Below, in pieces: positions 50,583 to 55,657 of a DNA stretch of 55,657 nucleotides. Positions within the stretch are counted from its first letter, which is position 1; each line of letters opens with the position of its first letter. The DNA lies in assembly GCA_051859505.1 (NCBI GenBank), contig JBHYFN010000025.1:1-55657 (forward strand). Direction: 5' to 3'. Both the position numbers and the translations under genes were made by a program. A model generated the notes under the pieces. That model was not told where the DNA came from. It was given only the letters and a program-made list of their open reading frames with translations, and searched no databases. This DNA comes from JAFIEN01 sp051859505. Lineage in GTDB: Bacteria > Pseudomonadota > Alphaproteobacteria > Rhodobacterales > Rhodobacteraceae.

Positions 50583-52991
50583 ATGACCTCCCACTCCACC
50601 ACGACCTATCCGGTGCTGCCGCTGCGGGATATCGTGGTCTTTCCCCATATGATCGTGCCGCTGTTCGTCGGTCGCGAGAAATCGGTCCGTGCGCTTGAAG
50701 ACGTGATGGCCGATGACAAGCAGATCCTGTTGTCCAGCCAGATCGATCCGGGGGTGGATGATCCGGGCAGCGACGGGATCTATCGCGGGGGCGTTCTGGC
50801 CAATGTGCTGCAACTGCTGAAGCTTCCCGACGGCACGGTGAAGGTGCTGGTCGAGGGGCGCACGCGCGTGCGGATCACCGAATTCGTCGAGAACGAGCGG
50901 TTCTTCGAGGCCCGGGCCGAGCTGCTGGAAGAGAGCGAGGGCGACCGCGAGGTTGTCTCGGCGCTGGTGCGGTCGGTGGGCCAGGAATTCGAGCGCTATG
51001 CCAAGATCAAGAAGAACATCCCCGAAGAGGCGCTGGCCGCCGTGACCGACACGACCGAGCCGGCCAAGCTTGCCGATCTGGTTGCCGGTCATCTGGGGAT
51101 CGAGGTGGCGCAGAAGCAGGATCTGCTCGAGACGCTGGTGATCGCCGAGCGGCTGGAGAAGGTCTATGGCCTGATGCAGGGCGAGATGAGCGTCCTGCAG
51201 GTCGAGAAGAAGATCAAGACCCGCGTCAAATCCCAGATGGAGCGGACGCAGCGCGAATATTACCTCAACGAACAGATGAAGGCGATCCAGCGCGAGCTGG
51301 GCGACGGCGAGGACGGCCAGAACGAGGTGGCCGAGCTGGAAGAGCGGATCGCCAACACCAAGCTGTCGAAAGAGGCGCGCGAGAAGGCGGAAGGAGAGCT
51401 GAAAAAGCTCAAGTCCATGAGCCCGATGAGCGCCGAGGCCACGGTCGTGCGCAACTACCTGGACTGGCTTCTGGGCGTGCCCTGGGGCGTGAAAAGCCGC
51501 GTCAAGCGTGACCTGGGCCATGCCGAGCGGGTGCTTGATGCCGATCATTACGGCCTTGAAAAGGTCAAGGAGCGGATCGTCGAATATCTGGCCGTGCAGT
51601 CGCGCAGCCAGAAGCTGAAGGGCCCGATCCTCTGCCTTGTCGGCCCCCCCGGCGTGGGCAAGACCTCGCTTGGCAAATCGGTCGCCAAGGCCACGGGGCG
51701 CGAGTTCATCCGCATCAGCCTTGGCGGCGTGCGCGACGAGAGCGAGATTCGGGGCCACCGGCGGACCTATATCGGCTCGATGCCCGGCAAGATCATCCAG
51801 GCGCTGAAGAAGGCCAAGACGACCAACCCTCTGATCCTTCTCGATGAGATCGACAAGATGGGGCAGGATTTCCGGGGCGATCCGGCCTCGGCCATGCTCG
51901 AGGTGCTGGACCCGGAACAGAACTCGACCTTCGTCGACCACTATCTTGAAGTGGAATACGACCTGTCGAACGTGATGTTCCTGACCACGGCCAACAGCTA
52001 CAACATGCCGGGGCCCCTTCTGGACCGGATGGAGATCATCAGCCTTGCCGGTTACACCGAAGAGGAAAAGCGCGAGATCGCCAAGCAGCACCTTCTGCCG
52101 AAGGTGATGAAGAACCACGGGCTGAAGCCCGCGGAATTCGAGCTGCGCGACGATGCGCTGACCGAGATGATCCGCACCTACACGCGCGAGGCCGGTGTGC
52201 GGAACCTCGAGCGCGAGGTCGCCAAGATCGCGCGCAAGGCGGTGACGAAGCTGGTCAAGAAGACCGACAAGCAGGTGGTGGTGACGGCTGCCAACCTCGA
52301 GGATTTCCTTGGGGTGAAGAAATACCGCTACGGCCTGGCCGAGAAGGAGGATCAGATCGGCGTCGTCACCGGGCTGGCCTGGACCAGCGTCGGCGGCGAG
52401 CTTCTGCCGATCGAGGCGGTGCGCCTGCCGGGCAAGGGCCGGATGAAGACGACCGGGAAACTGGGCGAGGTGATGAAGGAGTCGATCGACGCCGCGTCGA
52501 GCTATGTGCGCTCGATCTCGCCGCAGATCGGGGTCAAGCCGCCGAAGTTCGACAAGCTGGACATCCATGTCCATGTGCCGGACGGGGCCACGCCCAAGGA
52601 CGGGCCAAGTGCCGGTCTGGCGATGGTCACCTCCATCGTGTCGGTGCTGACGCAGATCCCGGTGCGCAAGGATATCGCCATGACGGGCGAGGTGTCCTTG
52701 CGCGGCAATGCCATGCCCATCGGGGGGTTGAAAGAGAAACTGCTGGCCGCGCTGCGGGGCGGGATCACCACTGTGATCATCCCCGAAGAGAACGCCCGCG
52801 ACCTGCCCGAGATCCCCGACAGCGTGAAGCAGGGGCTGACGATCATCCCGGTCACGCATGTGTCCGAGGTGCTCAAGCTCGCGCTGGTGCGCGCGCCCGA
52901 GGCGGTGGAATGGGACGAGGAGGCCGAAGAGGCCGCGGCCCTTGCCAAGGGCGCTGCGGCCGATGGCGGTTCGGGGGCCACGGCGCACTGA
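50583..52991 (+). CDS. lon: ATP-dependent protease La (Lon)
   Basis: An 802-residue protease of normal length. N-terminal substrate domain (PVLPLRDIVVFPHMIVPLFVGRE, residues 9-31) and coiled-coil. AAA+ module with Walker A GPPGVGKTS (from residue 354) and Walker B LILLDEIDKMG. C-terminal Ser-Lys protease with catalytic serine in PKDGPSAGLAM (about 676) and lysine in GGLKEKLLAALRGG. It degrades misfolded and regulatory proteins in the cytosol. ATG 50583 has AAGAAGGAACCG upstream. A heat-shock-like promoter precedes it and a strong hairpin follows it. Confidence 0.97.
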   Translation: MTSHSTTTYPVLPLRDIVVFPHMIVPLFVGREKSVRALEDVMADDKQILLSSQIDPGVDDPGSDGIYRGGVLANVLQLLKLPDGTVKVLVEGRTRVRITEFVENERFFEARAELLEESEGDREVVSALVRSVGQEFERYAKIKKNIPEEALAAVTDTTEPAKLADLVAGHLGIEVAQKQDLLETLVIAERLEKVYGLMQGEMSVLQVEKKIKTRVKSQMERTQREYYLNEQMKAIQRELGDGEDGQNEVAELEERIANTKLSKEAREKAEGELKKLKSMSPMSAEATVVRNYLDWLLGVPWGVKSRVKRDLGHAERVLDADHYGLEKVKERIVEYLAVQSRSQKLKGPILCLVGPPGVGKTSLGKSVAKATGREFIRISLGGVRDESEIRGHRRTYIGSMPGKIIQALKKAKTTNPLILLDEIDKMGQDFRGDPASAMLEVLDPEQNSTFVDHYLEVEYDLSNVMFLTTANSYNMPGPLLDRMEIISLAGYTEEEKREIAKQHLLPKVMKNHGLKPAEFELRDDALTEMIRTYTREAGVRNLEREVAKIARKAVTKLVKKTDKQVVVTAANLEDFLGVKKYRYGLAEKEDQIGVVTGLAWTSVGGELLPIEAVRLPGKGRMKTTGKLGEVMKESIDAASSYVRSISPQIGVKPPKFDKLDIHVHVPDGATPKDGPSAGLAMVTSIVSVLTQIPVRKDIAMTGEVSLRGNAMPIGGLKEKLLAALRGGITTVIIPEENARDLPEIPDSVKQGLTIIPVTHVSEVLKLALVRAPEAVEWDEEAEEAAALAKGAAADGGSGATAH

Positions 52992-53067
52992 TGCGGCGCT
53001 GAGGGTGGACTGATGGGGCCACCGTCGGAGCTAACGTCGGGGCCAGCTCAGGACGGTTCAACACTCG

Positions 53068-53101
53068 GGGGCGCGGGTCGGTCATGACCCGCGCCCCTTG
53101 C
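53068..53101 (+). terminator. Terminator of lon
   Basis: A perfect 12-bp stem GGGGCGCGGGTC / GACCCGCGCCCC with loop GGTCAT and TTGCTTT after it, 76 nt after the lon stop. Confidence 0.8.
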
Positions 53102-53192
53102 TTTGCCGTGCCGCGATCAGGTGAGGCGATCAGGTGCCGCGACCGGGCGCCGCGACCGGGCGTCGTGGTCTCGTGGTGCGTTCCGGTGGCCG

Positions 53193-53232
53193 CCTGTTGC
53201 CCCCTGTTGCCCCCTGTTGCCCCCTGTTACCG
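53193..53232. repeat. Four copies of a 10-bp tandem repeat
   Basis: CCTGTTGCCC repeated with period 10; the last copy is degenerate (CCTGTTACCG). It lies in the gap between lon and the VOC gene and abuts the VOC stop at 53237. Upstream (53107-53160) are two shorter direct duplications: GCGATCAGGTG and CCGCGACCGGGCG. Confidence 0.75.
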
Positions 53233-53236
53233 GGTC

Positions 53237-53629
53237 TCAGCGGCGGTATTCCACCAGATCCCAGAGGCTGCCGTAAAGATCCTCGAACACCGCGACCCGG
53301 CCATAGTCCATCGTCTCGGGCGGGCGGACGAACCTCACGCCCCTGTCGCGGAACGCCTTGTAATCGCGTTCGAAATCATCGGTCTGCAGGAACAGGAACA
53401 CGCGCCCGCCGCTCTGGTCGCCGATGGCGGCCTCTTGCCGGGGCGAGGTTGCCCGCGCCAGAAGCAGCGCGCTGCCGCCGCCCGAGGGGGCCATCACCAC
53501 CCAGCGCTTGCCCGGAACGGGCAGGGGGCTGTCCTCGACCAGAACAAAGCCAAGACGGTCGCGGTAAAAGGCGATGGCCTCGTCATAGTCGCGCACCAGA
53601 AGGGCGATCTGGGCAAGGGTCTGGGGCAT
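53237..53629 (-). CDS. VOC-family (glyoxalase/dioxygenase fold) protein
   Basis: A 130-residue protein with the vicinal-oxygen-chelate pattern: LAQIALLVRDYDEAIAFYRDRLGFVLVED at the start (first beta-alpha-beta-beta-beta unit) and DFERDYKAFRDRGVRFVRPPETMDYGRVAVFEDLYGSLWDLVEY at the end. Glutamate 108 or so (AVFED) is a possible metal ligand. The N-terminal usual His is replaced by Gln (AQIALLV), so activity is uncertain. ATG 53629 has GGAGGACCGC upstream, an excellent ribosome site. Single gene. Confidence 0.87.
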   Translation of the reverse strand: MPQTLAQIALLVRDYDEAIAFYRDRLGFVLVEDSPLPVPGKRWVVMAPSGGGSALLLARATSPRQEAAIGDQSGGRVFLFLQTDDFERDYKAFRDRGVRFVRPPETMDYGRVAVFEDLYGSLWDLVEYRR

Positions 53630-53792
53630 GCGGTCCTCCGGGGCCGGGCCTGCAGCACCGGCGAGATTGGACCCGCACCCTGCCGGCTTTGTGGCCCCGG
53701 TGCAATCCGCCCCGATTTGCGGGGATTGCCCCGTGACAGGGCCGCCCCGCCGCGCCAGACTGCCCGCAGGTGAGTGTTGGGAGGGTACGAAG

Positions 53793-54323
53793 GTGGCAAC
53801 CCGCAAGACGAGGACCACCCCGCCCGCGTCCCGCGGCGCGGGTGAGGATGCCGCAAAGGCCGTGCCGGCGCCTGCGGAGGGGATCGAAAGGCCCGACGAT
53901 CCGCCCCGCAGTGAGGCCGGGACCGCGGCGGGCAACATCACGGGCAGCGAAACGGGCAGCGAAACGGGCGAGGAGGTCAGGGACACTTCCCCCCGCGAGG
54001 TGCTGCGCCGCAAGGCGTTTCTCGAGCAGGTGGCCGCCCGCTCCGGCATCCGCAAATCCGACACCCGCGCCGTGACCGAAGCCGCGCTTTCCGTGATCGC
54101 AGACGCGCTGCAGCGCGGCGAGGATGTGGCGCTGCCGCCCCTTGGCCGGATCCGCGTCGTCAAATCCCGCGAGGGCGACAGATCGCGCATCCTGACCCTG
54201 CGGCTGAGCCTGCCCTCCGGCCCTGCAGGCAGCCTCTCCGGCGAGGATGGCCCCGAGCCGGACCCGGATCAGGACGGGGATCAGGACGGGGATCACGACG
54301 GGGATCAGGGCGGGGATCCGTAA
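53793..54323 (+). CDS. HU-like DNA-binding protein with long N- and C-terminal extensions
   Basis: A 176-residue protein. Residues about 1-65 are low-complexity (Thr, Pro, Ala, Gly, Ser, Glu). The core about 66-140 has LRRKAFLEQVAARSGIRKSDTRAVTEAALSVIADALQRGEDVALPPLGRIRVVKSREGD, an HU/IHF-type histone-like domain. The tail is DPDQDGDQDGDHDGDQGGDP, acidic repeats encoded by GATCAGGACGGG units (about 54260-54320). HU proteins bend DNA; such an acidic tail is unusual. GTG 53793 is chosen for GGAGGG upstream and because the translation starts MATRKTR. An HU gene next to lon is a known arrangement. Confidence 0.8.
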   Translation: MATRKTRTTPPASRGAGEDAAKAVPAPAEGIERPDDPPRSEAGTAAGNITGSETGSETGEEVRDTSPREVLRRKAFLEQVAARSGIRKSDTRAVTEAALSVIADALQRGEDVALPPLGRIRVVKSREGDRSRILTLRLSLPSGPAGSLSGEDGPEPDPDQDGDQDGDHDGDQGGDP

Positions 54324-54389
54324 GCGGATCAGCAGCCGGATCAGGAAGGTCTTGCAGAGGCCGGGGACACCGGCTAAACGACGCCGCAC

Positions 54390-54464
54390 GGGTGATTAGC
54401 TCAGTGGTAGAGCGCTTCCTTCACACGGAAGATGTCAGGAGTTCGAATCTCTTATCACCCACCA
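54390..54464 (+). tRNA. tRNA-Val (anticodon CAC)
   Basis: Acceptor arms GGGTGAT / ATCACCC, D arm GCTCAGTGGTAGAGC and anticodon stem CTTCC / GGAAG with loop TTCACAC (anticodon CAC at 54422-54424). T arm GTTCGAATC. CCA at 54462-54464 is encoded. A complete cloverleaf. Confidence 0.95.
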
Positions 54465-54646
54465 TTCCCTCCGTCATTCCCTCCGTCACGGCGCGGCACG
54501 ACCACCCCATCCCGGGCGTGAGCGGCTGCCGGGGCGAGGCCACGCGATCCCGGGCGTCCGGCCTCTGATGGCCTGCTCCGGGCTTGCATGGGGCGAAGCG
54601 GGCGGATAACACCCGCCGTGACGGCGCCGGATCCTGGGCGCCACCC

Positions 54647-54722
54647 GGGCAGTTAGCTCAGTTGGTAGAGCGTCTCGCTTACACCGAGAATGTCGGGGGT
54701 TCGAGTCCCTCACTGCCCACCA
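54647..54722 (+). tRNA. tRNA-Val (anticodon TAC)
   Basis: Acceptor arms GGGCAGT / ACTGCCC, D arm GCTCAGTTGGTAGAGC and anticodon stem TCTCG / CGAGA with loop CTTACAC (anticodon TAC at 54680-54682). T arm GGTTCGAGTCC and encoded CCA at 54720-54722. It lies 182 nt after the CAC isoacceptor. Confidence 0.95.
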
Positions 54723-54742
54723 TTCGCCCCGACCTCCCCGCC

Positions 54743-55030
54743 TCAGCGAAACCGCGCCGTGGCCTTGTCGAGCGCCGAGGTCATGTCATCCCAGGCCTTG
54801 TCGAAGCCGGATTTCACATCCTCCCAGGCCGAGTCGCCGGCCTGCCGCAGCTCTGCCAGCTTCTCCTGCGCCGTGTCGCGCTGGCTGCGCATCTCCTCGA
54901 TCTGCTGGCTGTAGGCGAGCCGCGCATCCGCATCCGCCTCGCGCGCCTTCGCCTCGAGCCGGTCGATCTCGGCAGTCCACTGGTCGATGCGGGCCTTGGC
55001 CTTGGCGATATAGTTTTCCCTGTCCGACAT
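54743..55030 (-). CDS. Small coiled-coil protein
   Basis: A 95-residue, charged helical protein: MSDRENYIAKAKARIDQWTAEIDRLEAKAREADADARLAYSQQIEEMRSQ and so on, with heptad-like Leu/Ile spacing and a Trp-rich end (SAWEDVKSGFDKAWDDM). It matches small stress-related coiled-coil proteins of proteobacteria and cyanobacteria (often called sll1863-like) as far as I recall. ATG 55030 follows AAAGGAGCGAC on the reverse strand. It lies between two tRNA genes on the other strand. Confidence 0.75.
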   Translation of the reverse strand: MSDRENYIAKAKARIDQWTAEIDRLEAKAREADADARLAYSQQIEEMRSQRDTAQEKLAELRQAGDSAWEDVKSGFDKAWDDMTSALDKATARFR

Positions 55031-55352
55031 GCTGTCGCTCCTTTCAGGTTGTGACGGGGCGGCCGGCCCGGGCTGCCGGGGCAGAGGTCAGGCCGGCCGC
55101 GTGCCCGTCGGAAAGCAGGCAGACTGCCGGGAGGGCAGGAGGTTTGCAAATGCTGCCGCGGGATTTGCAAATTTCGGCAGAACCCCGCCGGTCGCGGCAC
55201 GTCCCGCCCCAACTCCCCCCAATCTCGGGCCGGCACTTCGGGGCATCATTTCGGGTCATCATTTCGGGTCTCTGGAGGCGGTTGCCGCTTGACGCCGCCC
55301 CGCCGCCCGCATACCACCCACTCCACGCCGGGAGAGATCCCGAGCAGATCGC
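55031..55352. other. Intergenic region with small repeats
   Basis: No gene seen in 322 nt. It holds an inverted repeat (TTTGCAAAT at 55143-55151 and ATTTGCAAA at 55163-55171) and a 13-bp direct duplication ATCATTTCGGGTC at 55245-55257 and 55258-55270. The TTTGCAAAT pair is akin to the AT-core hairpins elsewhere in the window. Confidence 0.6.
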
Positions 55353-55429
55353 GCGGTTGTAGCTCAGTCGGTTAGAGTACCGGCCTGTCACGCCGGGGGT
55401 CGCGGGTTCGAGCCCCGTCAACCGCGCCA
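55353..55429 (+). tRNA. tRNA-Asp (anticodon GTC)
   Basis: Acceptor arms GCGGTTG / CAACCGC with discriminator G and encoded CCA. D arm GCTCAGTCGGTTAGAGT. Anticodon stem CCGGC / GCCGG with loop CTGTCAC (anticodon GTC at 55387-55389). Complete. Confidence 0.95.
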
Positions 55430-55430
55430 T

Positions 55431-55657
55431 TCACTGCTTCCCCTGCCGCTTGGCTTCGTCGATGATTTGTTGAGCGCGGATAAGGATGTATTCCGCCCAA
55501 GCGTAGCCGGTCTGACCCCAGCTTGGGGCGGTGGCCATGATCGCGTCCTTGTGCAGGATCAGGAATTGGGCCGCCGCCAGAGTCACATCGGTAAAGACAT
55601 AGTCGGTCGAGGCTCGTGCCACGCCTTCGGCGACAAAGGCCAGCAGCAGGATGGCTT
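55431..55657 (-). CDS. Partial unknown protein running off the right edge
   Basis: A reverse frame ends at 55431 and reads through the end of the window: AILLLAFVAEGVARASTDYVF, then FLILHKDAIMATAPSWGQ and YILIRAQQIIDEAKRQGKQ. The beginning is outside the window; a GTG at 55622 is an internal alternative start. No family was recognised. Its stop is 1 nt from the tRNA-Asp CCA on the other strand. Confidence 0.5.
   Translation of the reverse strand, partial: AILLLAFVAEGVARASTDYVFTDVTLAAAQFLILHKDAIMATAPSWGQTGYAWAEYILIRAQQIIDEAKRQGKQ

Overview
The window is high-GC, densely coded alphaproteobacterial DNA and most resembles the Rhodobacteraceae/Paracoccus group. The reasons are: a NarR-type regulator divergent from a usp-narK-narK-narG unit, two complete heterotetrameric sarcosine oxidase operons, a ccmI-ruvX-DUF1289 overlap cluster, an omega-transaminase of the type known from Paracoccus and Rhodobacter, and dispersed short hairpins with AAATTT-like cores. 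No integrase, transposase, CRISPR array or phage structural gene was seen. The assignment rests on recalled protein families and gene order; no database search was run.

Layout. 1-5319: nitrate respiration. narG (5' part only), narK2, narK1 and a universal stress protein gene run leftward from a near-consensus FNR box, and a cysteine-poor Crp/FNR regulator (narR-like) runs rightward. 5320-7527: a small leftward module with an MNT-type nucleotidyltransferase (GSU2403-like), a 110-residue partner of unknown function and possibly a 59-residue ORF. 7528-13500: dusA, a TauE/SafE-type permease coupled to a putative 2-oxoglutarate/Fe(II) oxygenase, a LysE exporter, and ccmI-ruvX-DUF1289 with 4-bp overlaps. 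13753-19132: first sarcosine oxidase operon, soxBDAG, interrupted by an assembly gap and a 53-nt poly-C run. 19142-21879: a divergent GT61 glycosyltransferase and GSCFA-TPR protein. 22097-29817: sodB, rarD, a LOG-type phosphoribohydrolase, a large acidic LysM protein, an Atm1-type ABC exporter and a Bcr/CflA-type MFS exporter. 29978-35876: yfgM-like, bamB, der, a DUF2059 protein, a small lipoprotein, rplU and rpmA. 36051-42306: a GNAT enzyme and the second sarcosine oxidase operon, soxB2, a secreted protein, soxD2, soxA2 and soxG2. 42412-47471: a secreted protein, an omega-transaminase with a LysR regulator diverging from it, and a DegT-family aminotransferase. 47623-53629: tgt, an alpha/beta hydrolase, a DUF805 protein, lon with a heat-shock-like promoter, and a VOC protein. 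53793-55657: an HU-like protein with long extensions, tRNA-Val(CAC), tRNA-Val(TAC), a coiled-coil protein, tRNA-Asp(GTC), and a partial ORF at the edge.

The least explained material is the nucleotidyltransferase module with overlapping palindromes at its promoter, the second sarcosine oxidase operon with an embedded secreted protein, and a family of short perfect hairpins. These hairpins lie between genes, supply stop codons to two convergent genes, and occur once inside a coding sequence.
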